Both the position numbers and the translations under genes were made by a program. Shown here piece after piece: positions 46,568 through 56,177 of a stretch of 56,177 bases of DNA. Origin of the DNA: Enterobacter sp. CC120223-11 (GTDB lineage: Bacteria > Pseudomonadota > Gammaproteobacteria > Enterobacterales > Enterobacteriaceae); NCBI RefSeq assembly GCF_900215375.1, contig NZ_OBEF01000025.1, positions 1 to 56,177 on the forward strand, in the 5' to 3' direction. Numbering within the stretch: position 1 is the first letter of the stretch; the number at the start of each line of letters is the position of its first letter. Below the pieces are notes generated by a model. That model was not told the origin of the DNA and did no database searches. It saw nothing but the letters and a program-made list of their open reading frames with translations.

Positions 46568-47116
46568 ATGACGGTGCAGCAGGTAAAAAGACGGCCTTTA
46601 AGCCGCTATCTCAAAGACTTTAAACACAGCCAGACGCATTGCGCCCATTGCCACAAAATGCTCGACCGCATCACGCTGGTCCGGGCCGGCGAAATCGTCA
46701 ACAAAATCGCTATATCCCGCCTTGATATGCTGATGGACGAAGCTGACTGGCAGCAGGAGCGCCGCGAGTGGGTCGCGCTGTGCCGCTTCTGCGGCGATCT
46801 GCACTGCAAAGAGCAGAGCGACTTCTTCGATATCCTTGGCTTCAAGCAGTATCTCTTTGAACAAACCGATATGAGTCCGGGCACCGTGCGCGAATATGTG
46901 GTGCGTCTGCGTCGCCTTGGTAATCATCTGACGACCCTGAAAATCGACCGTGAGCTGCTGGACGGCGAACCAGACGAAACGCTCTCACCGTGGTTGCCGC
47001 AGACCAGCACCAATAACTACCGCATTGCCCTAAGAAAATATTCGCAATTCAAAAACCTGCGCCCGGTGGAGCCAAAGCAGAAGTTCGCCATGCAGGCAAT
47101 CTCTGAGTTATATTGA
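46568..47116 (+). CDS. fliZ: FliZ, flagellar/curli regulator
   Basis: DNA-binding regulator that opposes RpoS-dependent genes and favours motility. The 182-residue protein has the HCAHCHKMLDRITLVR segment, an alpha-helical region resembling the phage-integrase N-terminal core (DMSPGTVREYVVRLRRLGNHL), and a length near E. coli FliZ (183). It lies 51 bp after fliA, probably in the same operon. Confidence 0.96.
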   Translation: MTVQQVKRRPLSRYLKDFKHSQTHCAHCHKMLDRITLVRAGEIVNKIAISRLDMLMDEADWQQERREWVALCRFCGDLHCKEQSDFFDILGFKQYLFEQTDMSPGTVREYVVRLRRLGNHLTTLKIDRELLDGEPDETLSPWLPQTSTNNYRIALRKYSQFKNLRPVEPKQKFAMQAISELY

Positions 47117-47201
47117 ATTTGAATAGCCTATAGCGGAAGGGTATTAGCTGTTTTTCCCAGACGCCTTACACTGCAAAAAAATTCACATGTTCGGGGGAAG
47201 A

Positions 47202-48002
47202 ATGAAATTAGCAATTATGGGCCGTCAGGCTCTGATGGGCATGATGGCCGTGGCGCTGGTCGCCGGGGCGAGCGTGAAAACTTTCGCCGCTGAAAACCTG
47301 CTGAATCAGGTCAAAGAACGCGGTTCGCTGCGCGTCGGGCTGGAAGGCACTTATCCGCCATTCAGCTTCCAGGGCGATGACGGCAAGCTGACCGGTTTTG
47401 AAGTGGAATTCGCACAGGAACTGGCCAAGCATCTGGGCGTGAAAGCAGACCTGAAACCGACCAAATGGGACGGCATGCTGGCCTCGCTGGATTCCAAACG
47501 TATCGATGTGGTGATCAACCAGGTAACCATCTCCGACGTGCGTAAGCAGAAGTATGACTTCTCCACGCCGTACACCGTGTCCGGTATTCAGGCGCTGGTG
47601 AAAAAGGGCAATGAAGGCACCATCAAAACCGCGGCGGACCTGAAAGGTAAAAAAGTTGGCGTGGGTCTGGGCACTAACTATGAAGAGTGGCTGCGCCAGA
47701 ACGTGCAGGGCGTGGATGTACGCACCTATGATGACGATCCGACCAAATATCAGGATCTGCGCGTAGGCCGTATTGATGCGATTCTGGTTGACCGTCTGGC
47801 GGCGCTGGATCTGGTCAAGAAAACCAACAATACCCTGGCCGTCACCGGTGAAGCGTTCTCCCGTCAGGAGTCTGGCGTGGCGCTGCGTAAAGGCAACGAA
47901 GACCTGCTGAAAGCGGTCGACGCGGCTATCGCCGAAATGCAGAAAGACGGTAGCCTGAAAGCGCTCTCCGAGAAGTGGTTCGGGGCTGACGTTACCAAAT
48001 AA
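47202..48002 (+). CDS. tcyJ: TcyJ (FliY), periplasmic cystine-binding protein
   Basis: Substrate-binding protein of the TcyJLN L-cystine ABC importer. The 266-residue protein has a signal peptide (about 1-24, ending KTFA) and the class 3 solute-binding fold (GLEGTYPPFSFQGDDGKLTG, GVGLGTNYEEWLRQ). The ATG at 47202 matches E. coli; a start at 47187 would add five residues. It precedes a repeat element, then dcyD-tcyL-tcyN. Confidence 0.96.
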   Translation: MKLAIMGRQALMGMMAVALVAGASVKTFAAENLLNQVKERGSLRVGLEGTYPPFSFQGDDGKLTGFEVEFAQELAKHLGVKADLKPTKWDGMLASLDSKRIDVVINQVTISDVRKQKYDFSTPYTVSGIQALVKKGNEGTIKTAADLKGKKVGVGLGTNYEEWLRQNVQGVDVRTYDDDPTKYQDLRVGRIDAILVDRLAALDLVKKTNNTLAVTGEAFSRQESGVALRKGNEDLLKAVDAAIAEMQKDGSLKALSEKWFGADVTK

Positions 48003-48012
48003 ACCGTAGTTT

Positions 48013-48205
48013 CCCTCTCCCTAACCCTCTCCCACAGGGAGAGGGAACTGCACGGAGTCAGTTGTGACTTTCTCCTTCTCTCACGGGGAGAAAGAACTGC
48101 ACGGAGTCGGTTGTGACTTTCTCCTTCTCTCACGGGGAGAAAGAACTGCACGGAGTCGGTTGTGACTTTCTCCTTCTCCATTCAGGGAGAGGGTCGGGGA
48201 GAGGG
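48013..48205. repeat. Long inverted repeat enclosing 49-bp tandem repeats
   Basis: Outer arms of 21 bp (48013-48033 and 48185-48205) are 19/21 complementary and built from CCCTCTCCC/GGGAGAGGG units. The left arm can also fold locally with 48037-48045. Inside are tandem copies of a 49-bp unit beginning CTGCACGGAGTC at 48048, 48097 and 48146. The first two differ at one base and the third is partial. Each complete unit has its own CTTTCTCC...GGAGAAAG hairpin. Non-coding; reading frames through it are artefacts. Fills the 324-bp tcyJ-dcyD gap. Confidence 0.88.
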
Positions 48206-48263
48206 GGACAGGCAGCGCAGAACACGCGTTTGTTTGTCGATAAAAATCTCAAAAAGGCGCTAA

Positions 48264-49313
<1,050 letters not shown>

Positions 49314-49325
49314 AAGACGCCCATA

Positions 49326-49994
49326 ATGCAAGAAAGTATCCAACTGGTTATTGATTCGCTGCCCTATCTGCTGAAAGGGGCGGTCTTCACCTTACAGCTC
49401 AGCATCGGCGGGATGTTCTTCGGGCTGGTGCTCGGTTTCTTACTGGCGCTGATGCGAATGTCTCCGGTCGGCCCCGTTCGCTGGCTGGCGCGCTTCTATA
49501 TCTCCATTTTTCGCGGCACGCCGCTTATCGCCCAGCTGTTTATGATCTATTACGGCCTGCCGCAGTTTGGTATTGAGCTGGATCCGATCCCGGCGGCGAT
49601 GATTGGCCTGTCGCTCAATACCGCAGCCTACACTTCGGAAACGCTGCGAGCGGCGATTTCGTCGATTGAAAAAGGTCAGTGGGAAGCTGCCGCCAGTATT
49701 GGTATGACGCCATGGCAGACTTTGCGTCGTGCGATCCTTCCTCAGGCCGCCCGCGTGGCGCTGCCGCCGCTGTCTAACAGTTTTATCAGCCTGGTAAAAG
49801 ACACCTCGCTTGCGGCCACCATTCAGGTACCGGAGCTGTTCCGTCAGGCGCAGCTTATCACCTCGCGCACGCTGGAAGTGTTCACCATGTATCTTGCGGC
49901 CTCGCTGATTTACTGGGTGATGGCAACGGTACTCTCTGCATTGCAGAACTACTTCGAAAACCAGCTGAACCGCCAGGAGCGTGATCCGAAATGA
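49326..49994 (+). CDS. tcyL: TcyL, cystine ABC transporter permease
   Basis: A 222-residue inner-membrane permease of the amino-acid HisMQ family, with about five helices and the EAA-loop region EAAASIGMTPWQTLRRAILP that contacts TcyN. It overlaps tcyN by 4 bp and lies 12 bp after dcyD. Confidence 0.96.
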   Translation: MQESIQLVIDSLPYLLKGAVFTLQLSIGGMFFGLVLGFLLALMRMSPVGPVRWLARFYISIFRGTPLIAQLFMIYYGLPQFGIELDPIPAAMIGLSLNTAAYTSETLRAAISSIEKGQWEAAASIGMTPWQTLRRAILPQAARVALPPLSNSFISLVKDTSLAATIQVPELFRQAQLITSRTLEVFTMYLAASLIYWVMATVLSALQNYFENQLNRQERDPK

Positions 49995-50743
49995 GTGCTA
50001 TCGACGTTAAAAACCTGGTGAAAAAATTCCACGGACAGACGGTGCTGCACGGTATCGACCTGCAGGTGAACGAGGGCGAAGTAGTGGCGATCATCGGGCC
50101 GAGCGGTTCGGGTAAAACCACGCTGCTGCGCAGCATCAACCTGCTGGAGCAGCCAGAGAGCGGCACAATTCGCGTCGGGGATATCACCATCGATACCGCG
50201 AGACCGCTGAGTCAGCAAAAGGGGCTTATCCGTACTCTGCGCCAGCACGTGGGGTTTGTATTCCAGAACTTCAATCTGTTTCCACACCGCACGGTGATGG
50301 AGAACATTATTGAAGGGCCGGTGATCGTCAAGAGTGAAAACAAAAGCGAAGCTGAGACGCGTGCCCGAGAGTTGCTGGCCAAAGTGGGGTTAACTGGAAA
50401 AGAAACCAGCTACCCGCGGCGTTTGTCCGGCGGCCAACAGCAGCGCGTGGCAATTGCGCGGGCGCTGGCTATGCGCCCGGATGTGATTCTGTTTGATGAG
50501 CCGACTTCCGCGCTGGACCCTGAGCTGGTGGGGGAGGTGCTGAACACCATTCGTCAGTTGGCGCTTGAAAAGCGCACGATGGTTATTGTGACCCATGAAA
50601 TGAGTTTTGCCCGCGACGTGGCGGACCGGGCCATCTTTATGGATCAGGGTCGCATTGTGGAGCAGGGCGAAGCCAAAGCGCTGTTTGCCAACCCTCAGCA
50701 ACCGCGCACGCGCCAGTTCCTCGAAAAATTCCTCATGCAGTAG
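49991..50743 (+). CDS. tcyN: TcyN, cystine ABC transporter ATP-binding protein
   Basis: ATPase of the TcyJLN importer. The 250-residue protein has Walker A GPSGSGKTT (about 37-45), signature LSGGQQQRVAIARAL and Walker B VILFDEPTSALDP. It is coupled to tcyL by a 4-bp overlap and followed by a strong terminator. Confidence 0.97.
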   Translation: MSAIDVKNLVKKFHGQTVLHGIDLQVNEGEVVAIIGPSGSGKTTLLRSINLLEQPESGTIRVGDITIDTARPLSQQKGLIRTLRQHVGFVFQNFNLFPHRTVMENIIEGPVIVKSENKSEAETRARELLAKVGLTGKETSYPRRLSGGQQQRVAIARALAMRPDVILFDEPTSALDPELVGEVLNTIRQLALEKRTMVIVTHEMSFARDVADRAIFMDQGRIVEQGEAKALFANPQQPRTRQFLEKFLMQ

Positions 50744-50750
50744 TTCTCAA

Positions 50751-50781
50751 AACGGCCTGAAAATCTCAGGCCGTTTTTTTA
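50751..50781 (+). terminator. Rho-independent terminator after tcyN
   Basis: A perfect 10-bp stem AACGGCCTGA / TCAGGCCGTT with loop AAAATC and a T run, 7 bp after the tcyN stop. Confidence 0.93.
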
Positions 50782-51002
50782 TATAACCAAATAATTTACT
50801 TTAAGATTTATAACCCTTAGTCACTACGGGCTTATTTCGCTGTGAGTCGCACAAAGCTTTTATCCACCAGTTTGCCCGGGGGGAGCAGGGCGTATCAGAT
50901 TATTTACGGCATCTACGATTTTTTACATATATAAATAAGAATTATGTGTTAGTTTGCTGTATTCACAGGAATGATTATCAATCAGGAGTTTTCTCGTCAG
51001 AT

Positions 51003-51725
51003 ATGAGGGACATCGATTTTTTTCAGTGGCGTAAAGCGATAACGCAACAATTCCAGGCCGCCACGGCAAATGACCAGGTCTATGCCATTTTGCAGCAGCA
51101 GACTCACTCGCTGGAATATGACTGGTTCGCCTTGTGTGTACGGCATCCGGTCCCCTTCACCCGCCCTAAACTTTCTCTGCACACCACCTACCCGAAAGCC
51201 TGGATGGAGCATTACCAGGCCGAGAATTATTTCGCCATCGATCCTGTGTTGAAAATGGAGAATTACCGCAACGGGCATCTTCCCTGGAGTGAAAGCTTAT
51301 TCAGCGAAACCCAGGCGTTCTGGAGTGCCGCGCGTGACCATGGCCTGCAGCGGGGGATCACTCAGTCCTTAATGCTGCCTAATCGTGCGCACGGTTTTTT
51401 ATCGGTATCGCGGCAGGGTCATCAGCCGAACCCGCACTCCGACGATGAAACGGAGTTGCGCCTGCAAACCTTGATGGAGCTGAGTCTGGCCACGCTGCTG
51501 CGTCTGGAGGATACGATGGTGATGGCGCCGGAAATGCGATTCAGCAAACGCGAACTGGAAATTCTGAAGTGGACTGCGGAGGGGAAAACCTCAGCGGAAA
51601 TAGCGATCATTCTGTCGATATCTGAAAATACCGTGAATTTTCACCAAAAGAATATGCAGAAGAAATTCAACGCGCCAAACAAGACGCAAATTGCCTGCTA
51701 TGCCGCTGCGACTGGCGTTATCTGA
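51003..51725 (+). CDS. sdiA: SdiA, LuxR-type AHL receptor
   Basis: Orphan quorum-sensing regulator that detects acyl-homoserine lactones of other species. The 240-residue protein has an N-terminal autoinducer-binding domain (about 1-165, including WFALCVRHPVPFTRPK) and a GerE HTH (KRELEILKWTAEGKTSAEIA...). ATG at 51003 by homology. An AGGAG lies 15 bp upstream, a long spacing. No luxI synthase gene is nearby. The 259-bp gap from tcyN holds its promoter and nothing else recognisable. Confidence 0.96.
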   Translation: MRDIDFFQWRKAITQQFQAATANDQVYAILQQQTHSLEYDWFALCVRHPVPFTRPKLSLHTTYPKAWMEHYQAENYFAIDPVLKMENYRNGHLPWSESLFSETQAFWSAARDHGLQRGITQSLMLPNRAHGFLSVSRQGHQPNPHSDDETELRLQTLMELSLATLLRLEDTMVMAPEMRFSKRELEILKWTAEGKTSAEIAIILSISENTVNFHQKNMQKKFNAPNKTQIACYAAATGVI

Positions 51726-51755
51726 AGGCATCCGACGTTCTGCGTGTCAGACGTA

Positions 51756-51782
51756 AAACCGGCTGCACATGGCAGCCGGTTT
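51756..51782 (-). terminator. Shared terminator hairpin between sdiA and yecF
   Basis: AAACCGGCTGC / GCAGCCGGTTT stem of 11 bp with a 5-nt loop. On the minus strand it is followed by TTTTA, so it best serves yecF; it may also end sdiA transcripts. Confidence 0.75.
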
Positions 51783-51787
51783 CATCA

Positions 51788-52012
51788 TTACTGGCGGTAA
51801 GCCTGTTTAATTTGCTTAACTGTGCTGGAAAATACGGCCGCCTGAGCTTCATCTTCCATCTGCGTGATTTGCTTTTCCATTTTAATAATCACGCGCCCTG
51901 CATCTGCCTGGCCCATCGCCTGAAGCATCAGGGTCAGCAGGGCTTTCAGACAGGAAACTTCCTGGGACAGTTGTTGATTATTCTCAGCAGTGGAAAAATC
52001 AGGAGTGCTCAT
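51788..52012 (-). CDS. yecF: YecF, DUF2594 protein
   Basis: A 74-residue soluble, mostly helical protein ([20 protein letters not shown]) matching E. coli YecF, of unknown function. It sits between sdiA and uvrY on the opposite strand, as in E. coli. Confidence 0.93.
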   Translation of the reverse strand: MSTPDFSTAENNQQLSQEVSCLKALLTLMLQAMGQADAGRVIIKMEKQITQMEDEAQAAVFSSTVKQIKQAYRQ

Positions 52013-52456
52013 CTATTTCCTCGTTGGATTTTATCGCGCTTATGCGGTGGTAACAGTAAAGGTCGCGCAGTATACCACAGGCTCAGGAGAAAACGGGAGT
52101 GTCTGATTTTTGTCCTATGCTTAGAGGTGTTTAGCGCTAATTAACGCGCGGGCAAATGATTATATGTTTAGCCCGGGTTCATCGTTAGTTAATTATTGTT
52201 ACACTTTTGCAATCGTATTTATCATCTGCGCAAAAACTCGTGTTATCGGGAAATTTCTGAAACGACCATTTAAAAAAATGGTTGTTGTATCTGTCTGTTT
52301 TGTGAATGTTTCCAGCCGTTGTACGTTTTGATTTCCAGAAAAAGTCGCTAAATGTTGAATGGAACATCTTTTGCCTTTCAAACTCGAGATAAAACCCGTT
52401 AATATGAACGCGAATTTAGAGAGAGTTGCGTTATCCCTATTCTGGAGATTATTCCT
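52013..52456. other. yecF-uvrY divergent intergenic region
   Basis: A 444-bp gene-free stretch between divergent yecF and uvrY. It is AT-rich toward uvrY. No RNA gene, repeat or clear operator was recognised. It must hold both promoters. Confidence 0.5.
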
Positions 52457-53113
52457 TTGATCAACATCCTTCTTGTTGATGACCACGAACTGGTGCGCGC
52501 AGGGATACGACGCATTCTGGAAGATATAAAGGGTATTAAGGTTGTCGGTGAAGTCTGCTGTGGCGAAGATGCGGTGAAATGGTGCCGTGCTAACCCGGTA
52601 GATGTTGTGCTAATGGACATGAACATGCCAGGTATTGGCGGGCTGGAAGCCACGCGCAAAATTGCGCGCTCCACCGCAGGTACCCGAGTCATCATGCTTA
52701 CCGTTCACACGGAAAATCCGCTGCCCGCCAAGGTGATGCAGGCAGGGGCCGCAGGCTATCTGAGTAAAGGTGCCGCACCACAGGAGGTGGTCAACGCCAT
52801 TCGCTCTGTCTTTGCCGGTCAGCGTTACATCGCTTCCGACATTGCTCAGCAAATGGCCCTGAGCCAGATTGAACCTGAAAAAACAGAATCACCGTTTGCC
52901 AGTTTGTCTGAACGTGAATTGCAGATTATGCTGATGATCACCAAAGGCCAGAAGGTGACTGAGATCTCCGAACAGTTGAATCTCAGCCCGAAAACGGTGA
53001 ACAGCTACCGCTATCGTATGTTTAGCAAGTTAAACATTCATGGCGATGTGGAGCTGACGCACCTGGCAATTCGCCATGGCCTGTGTAATGCGGAGTCGTT
53101 AGCAAGTCAGTGA
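52457..53113 (+). CDS. uvrY: UvrY, BarA/UvrY response regulator
   Basis: NarL-family response regulator (GacA/SirA orthologue) that activates the Csr small RNAs. The 218-residue protein has receiver phospho-acceptor Asp54 ([10 protein letters not shown]) and a C-terminal GerE HTH ([20 protein letters not shown]). It starts with TTG at 52457, as in E. coli. It overlaps uvrC by 4 bp (GTGA). Confidence 0.97.
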   Translation: MINILLVDDHELVRAGIRRILEDIKGIKVVGEVCCGEDAVKWCRANPVDVVLMDMNMPGIGGLEATRKIARSTAGTRVIMLTVHTENPLPAKVMQAGAAGYLSKGAAPQEVVNAIRSVFAGQRYIASDIAQQMALSQIEPEKTESPFASLSERELQIMLMITKGQKVTEISEQLNLSPKTVNSYRYRMFSKLNIHGDVELTHLAIRHGLCNAESLASQ

Positions 53114-54942
53114 GTGACGTATTTGATTCAAAAGCCTTTCTGAAAACCGTGACCAGCCAGCCCGGCGTCTATCGTATGTACGACGCTGGCGGCACGGTTA
53201 TCTACGTAGGCAAAGCCAAAGACCTTAAAAAGCGCCTTGCCAGTTACTTCCGCAGCAACCTCGCCTCGCGAAAAACTGAAGCCTTAGTGGCGCTCATTGC
53301 GCAGATAGACGTCACCGTAACCCACACGGAGACGGAAGCGTTGCTGCTTGAACACAACTACATCAAGCTCTATCAGCCGCGTTATAACGTGCTGCTGCGC
53401 GATGACAAATCCTACCCGTTTATTTTTCTGAGTGGCGATACTCATCCGCGCCTCGCGATGCACCGTGGGGCGAAGCACGCCAAAGGCGAATATTTTGGCC
53501 CGTTCCCGAACGGATACGCGGTAAGGGAAACCCTGGCGCTGCTGCAGAAAATTTTCCCCATTCGCCAGTGTGAGAACAGCGTGTATCGCAACCGGTCGCG
53601 CCCGTGCCTGCAATATCAGATTGGCCGTTGCCTCGGCCCATGTGTGGCGGGGCTGGTCAGCGAAGAGGAGTATGCGCAGCAGGTAGAGTACGTGCGGCTG
53701 TTCCTCGCAGGAAAAGACGAGCAGGTGGTCAATCAGCTGGTCGCCCGCATGGAAAAAGCGAGCCAGTCGTTGGCGTTTGAAGAAGCGGCGCGCATTCGCG
53801 ATCAGATTCAGGCGGTGCGTCGCGTCACAGAAAAACAGTTCGTTTCCAACGAGGGCGACGACCTGGACGTTATCGGCGTGGCCTTCAACGGCGGTCTGGC
53901 CTGTGTTCACGTGCTGTTTATTCGTCAGGGCAAGGTCCTGGGCAGCCGCAGCTATTTCCCGAAGGTTCCGGCCGGAACGGAGGCGGGCGAAGTGGTGGAA
54001 ACCTTTGTCGGCCAGTTCTATTTACAGGGCAGCCAGGCGCGCACGCTGCCGGGTGAAATCCTGCTCGACTTTAACCTCGGCGACAAAACGCTGCTGGCGG
54101 ATTCGCTCTCCGAACTGGCGGGCCGCCGCATTAATATTCAGACGAAACCGCGCGGCGACAGGGCCCGTTACCTGAAACTCGCGCGCACCAATGCCACAAC
54201 TGCGCTGGTCACCAAGCTGTCGCAGCAGTCGACCATTTCTCAACGCCTGACGGCGCTGGCAACGCAGCTGAACCTGCCGGAGGTGAAGCGTATGGAGTGT
54301 TTCGACATCAGCCATACGATGGGCGAGCAAACCGTCGCCTCCTGCGTAGTGTTCGACAGCAACGGCCCGCTGCGTGCGGAATATCGTCGTTACAACATCA
54401 CCGGTATCACGCCGGGTGATGACTACGCGGCGATGAACCAGGTGCTGCGCCGTCGCTATGGCAAAGATATTGAAGAGAGCAAAATTCCGGACGTCATTTT
54501 GATCGACGGCGGGAAAGGCCAGCTCGGCCAGGCAAAGCAGGTGTTTGCAGAACTTGAGGTCAACTGGGATAAGCATCACCCGCTGCTGCTCGGCGTGGCG
54601 AAGGGTAGCGACCGTAAAGCCGGACTGGAAACCCTGTTCTTCGAGCCGGAGGGCGAGGGCTTCAACCTGCCGTCGGATTCTCCGGCACTGCACGTGATTC
54701 AACACATTCGCGATGAATCTCACGATCATGCTATTACCGGACATCGTAAAAAACGCGCGAAGGTGAAAAGCACCAGCACGCTCGAGACCATCGAAGGCGT
54801 GGGGCCAAAGCGCCGCCAGATGTTGTTGAAATATATGGGCGGCTTGCAGGGGTTGCAAAAAGCGAGCGTCGAAGATATTGCGAAAGTGCCGGGTATTTCT
54901 CACGGTCTGGCAGAAAAGATCTTCTACTCGTTGAAACATTAG
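53110..54942 (+). CDS. uvrC: UvrC, excinuclease ABC subunit C
   Basis: Makes the dual incisions in nucleotide excision repair. The 610-residue protein has an N-terminal GIY-YIG nuclease ([20 protein letters not shown]), a Cys-rich region, a UVR domain (about 204-239), an RNase H-like nuclease half ([35 protein letters not shown]), and C-terminal helix-hairpin-helix motifs. GTG start overlapping the uvrY stop. Confidence 0.97.
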   Translation: MSDVFDSKAFLKTVTSQPGVYRMYDAGGTVIYVGKAKDLKKRLASYFRSNLASRKTEALVALIAQIDVTVTHTETEALLLEHNYIKLYQPRYNVLLRDDKSYPFIFLSGDTHPRLAMHRGAKHAKGEYFGPFPNGYAVRETLALLQKIFPIRQCENSVYRNRSRPCLQYQIGRCLGPCVAGLVSEEEYAQQVEYVRLFLAGKDEQVVNQLVARMEKASQSLAFEEAARIRDQIQAVRRVTEKQFVSNEGDDLDVIGVAFNGGLACVHVLFIRQGKVLGSRSYFPKVPAGTEAGEVVETFVGQFYLQGSQARTLPGEILLDFNLGDKTLLADSLSELAGRRINIQTKPRGDRARYLKLARTNATTALVTKLSQQSTISQRLTALATQLNLPEVKRMECFDISHTMGEQTVASCVVFDSNGPLRAEYRRYNITGITPGDDYAAMNQVLRRRYGKDIEESKIPDVILIDGGKGQLGQAKQVFAELEVNWDKHHPLLLGVAKGSDRKAGLETLFFEPEGEGFNLPSDSPALHVIQHIRDESHDHAITGHRKKRAKVKSTSTLETIEGVGPKRRQMLLKYMGGLQGLQKASVEDIAKVPGISHGLAEKIFYSLKH

Positions 54943-54997
54943 GGGCTCTGTAGCAACATAGGGCTAATTTTACTGACAACAGATAGTTACCGTCGCC

Positions 54998-55546
54998 ATG
55001 CAATTTAATATCCCTACATTGCTTACATTGTTCCGCGTCATCCTGATCCCCTTTTTCGTGCTGGCGTTCTATCTGCCTTTCGTCTGGGCCCCTTTTGCCT
55101 GCGCACTGATTTTCTTCGTTGCCGCGATAACCGACTGGTTTGACGGCTATCTCGCACGTCGCTGGAACCAAAGCACGCGGTTTGGCGCATTCCTCGATCC
55201 TGTGGCGGATAAGGTCATGGTGGCCATCGCGATGGTGCTGGTGGTGGAGCATTACCACTCCTGGTGGGTGACGCTGCCTGCGGCAACCATGATTGCCCGT
55301 GAAATCATCATCTCTGCACTGCGCGAGTGGATGGCAGAGCTTGGCAAGCGCAGCAACGTGGCGGTGTCCTGGATTGGCAAAGTCAAAACCACCGCGCAAA
55401 TGGCGGCGCTGGTATGGATGCTGTGGCGGCCGAACGAGTGGGTTGAATGGGCGGGTATCGGCCTGTTTATGGTGGCAGCGGTGCTGACGCTGTGGTCAAT
55501 GTTCCAGTATCTCAACGCTGCGCGCGGCGATTTGCTGGAACAGTGA
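54998..55546 (+). CDS. pgsA: PgsA, phosphatidylglycerophosphate synthase
   Basis: Makes PGP from CDP-diacylglycerol and glycerol 3-phosphate in the inner membrane, the committed step to phosphatidylglycerol and cardiolipin. The 182-residue protein has four to five helices and a complete CDP-alcohol phosphotransferase motif ([10 protein letters not shown] then [12 protein letters not shown], about 47-70). 55 bp after uvrC. Confidence 0.97.
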   Translation: MQFNIPTLLTLFRVILIPFFVLAFYLPFVWAPFACALIFFVAAITDWFDGYLARRWNQSTRFGAFLDPVADKVMVAIAMVLVVEHYHSWWVTLPAATMIAREIIISALREWMAELGKRSNVAVSWIGKVKTTAQMAALVWMLWRPNEWVEWAGIGLFMVAAVLTLWSMFQYLNAARGDLLEQ

Positions 55547-55596
55547 TCGTTTCGACGTAATTTTCAGCAAACGATCTGCTGCGGTGAAAATTAACG

Positions 55597-55624
55597 TTGA
55601 CTCAGTGCGTCAGGTAAGTAGAAT
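55597..55624 (+). promoter_or_regulatory. Sigma-70 promoter of the tRNA operon
   Basis: TTGACT (55597-55602), 16-bp spacer, TAGAAT (55619-55624), about 70 bp upstream of the first tRNA-Gly. Confidence 0.75.
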
Positions 55625-55694
55625 GCATCGCATCGAACGGCAGCACAGCTTGCCAGACGGTAACAAAATCAAGTGATTAACTTCATCTGATTCT

Positions 55695-55770
<76 letters not shown>

Positions 55771-55818
55771 AAATTTGCGCATCATCAGATGCAGTATCGC
55801 AAGATACGCACCACCCAA

Positions 55819-55894
<76 letters not shown>

Positions 55895-55932
55895 GTTTAA
55901 AAACATCGGCAGTTGCGGGTGTTAGCAATATC

Positions 55933-56006
55933 GGCGCGTTAGCAAAGCGGTTATGTAGCGGATTGCAAATCCGTCTAGTCCGGTTCGACTCCGGAACGCG
56001 CCTCCA
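55933..56006 (+). tRNA. tRNA-Cys (anticodon GCA)
   Basis: A 74-nt tRNA starting GGCGCGTTAGCAAAGCGG, with anticodon loop GATTGCAAATC and ending CCTCCA. Corresponds to E. coli cysT. Confidence 0.97.
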
Positions 56007-56019
56007 CTTTATTTCCCGA

Positions 56020-56106
56020 GGCCGGATGGTGGAATCGGTAGACACAAGGGATTTAAAATCCCTCGGCGTTCGCGCTGTGTGGGTTCAAGTCCCACTCCGG
56101 CTACCA
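56020..56106 (+). tRNA. tRNA-Leu (anticodon TAA)
   Basis: An 87-nt class II tRNA starting GGCCGGATGGTGGAATCGG, with anticodon loop GATTTAAAATC and long variable arm, ending CTACCA. The start at G56020 is set by acceptor-stem pairing with TCCGGCT. Corresponds to E. coli leuZ. Confidence 0.96.
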
Positions 56107-56146
56107 TGGGAAAACAAGAATAAAATCAATGATAAGCAGTGTCGTG

Positions 56147-56173
56147 AAACCACCTTCGGGTGGTTTTTTTGTA
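56147..56173 (+). terminator. Rho-independent terminator of the tRNA operon
   Basis: AAACCACC / GGTGGTTT stem with a TTCG tetraloop followed by a T run, about 40 bp after tRNA-Leu. Confidence 0.93.
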
Positions 56174-56177
56174 TTTG

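Noticed and set aside
47864..48181. 105-codon minus-strand ORF with internal amino-acid repeats
   Set aside because: The repeats are only the translation of the 49-bp DNA repeats and of tcyJ antisense sequence.
48048..48194. Possible CRISPR array
   Set aside because: The units are contiguous tandem repeats with no unique spacers, and no cas genes are nearby.

Overview
The window is chromosomal DNA of an enteric gammaproteobacterium. Gene content and order follow the Escherichia coli block from mtfA/dcm through the fli regulon to uvrY-uvrC-pgsA-glyW-cysT-leuZ almost gene for gene. Protein wording, the very short flagellin and the duplicated tRNA-Gly suggest an Enterobacter-like genus (Enterobacter, Lelliottia, Leclercia or a relative) rather than E. 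coli or Salmonella. The genus call is inference. No transposase, integrase, prophage or CRISPR array was seen.

Layout. 1-1200: tRNA-Asn, mtfA, tRNA-Ser. 1.4-6.7 kb: a small membrane gene (yedR position), yedJ, dcm-vsr, yedA, yedI, yodC. 6.8-11.2 kb: dgcQ, mpgP, the sRNA DsrA, yodD, dsrB, rcsA. These are c-di-GMP, stress and capsule regulators beside the flagellar genes. 11.2-22.3 kb: the export and basal-body operons fliRQPONMLK-JIHGF on the minus strand, with divergent fliE. 22.3-30.4 kb: an accessory fimbrial island with two tandem CRP-fold regulators, three matching palindromes, pilin, chaperone, usher, tip adhesin and a LuxR-type regulator. 30.4-34.4 kb: a truncated YidB-like gene, a Kbp paralogue, a membrane-protein pair, yedD and amyA. 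34.4-37.9 kb: fliT-fliS-fliD and divergent fliC, each of fliD and fliC with a sigma-28 promoter. 38.1-45.6 kb: a five-gene accessory island between fliC and fliA. 45.8-56.2 kb: fliA, fliZ, the cystine uptake genes (tcyJ, dcyD, tcyL, tcyN), sdiA, yecF, uvrY-uvrC, pgsA and four tRNAs.

The most interesting region is the fliC-fliA insertion. Its first gene encodes a 1138-residue fusion of a protein-lysine-methyltransferase-like module, TPR repeats and an O-GlcNAc-transferase-type (GT41) glycosyltransferase. It is followed by a sugar aminotransferase and a TagD-like glycerol-3-phosphate cytidylyltransferase. Facing these are a soluble sulfatase/phosphoglycerol-transferase-fold protein and an ATP-grasp/HAD fusion. 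Beside a 290-residue flagellin that keeps only the D0/D1 framework and a short Ser/Thr/Gly-rich loop, this reads as a flagellin-modification system, possibly adding an amino sugar with a glycerol-phosphate or acyl/aminoacyl decoration. The chemistry is inference.

The second notable signal is three near-perfect palindromes of CRP-like geometry (TGTCT-N6-AGACA) between the regulator pair and the pilin gene. They are probable operators of the fimbrial switch. Other points are a DxD-to-DxE change in the MpgP active site, a composition break inside the usher gene, and a 49-bp tandem repeat inside a long inverted repeat between tcyJ and dcyD.
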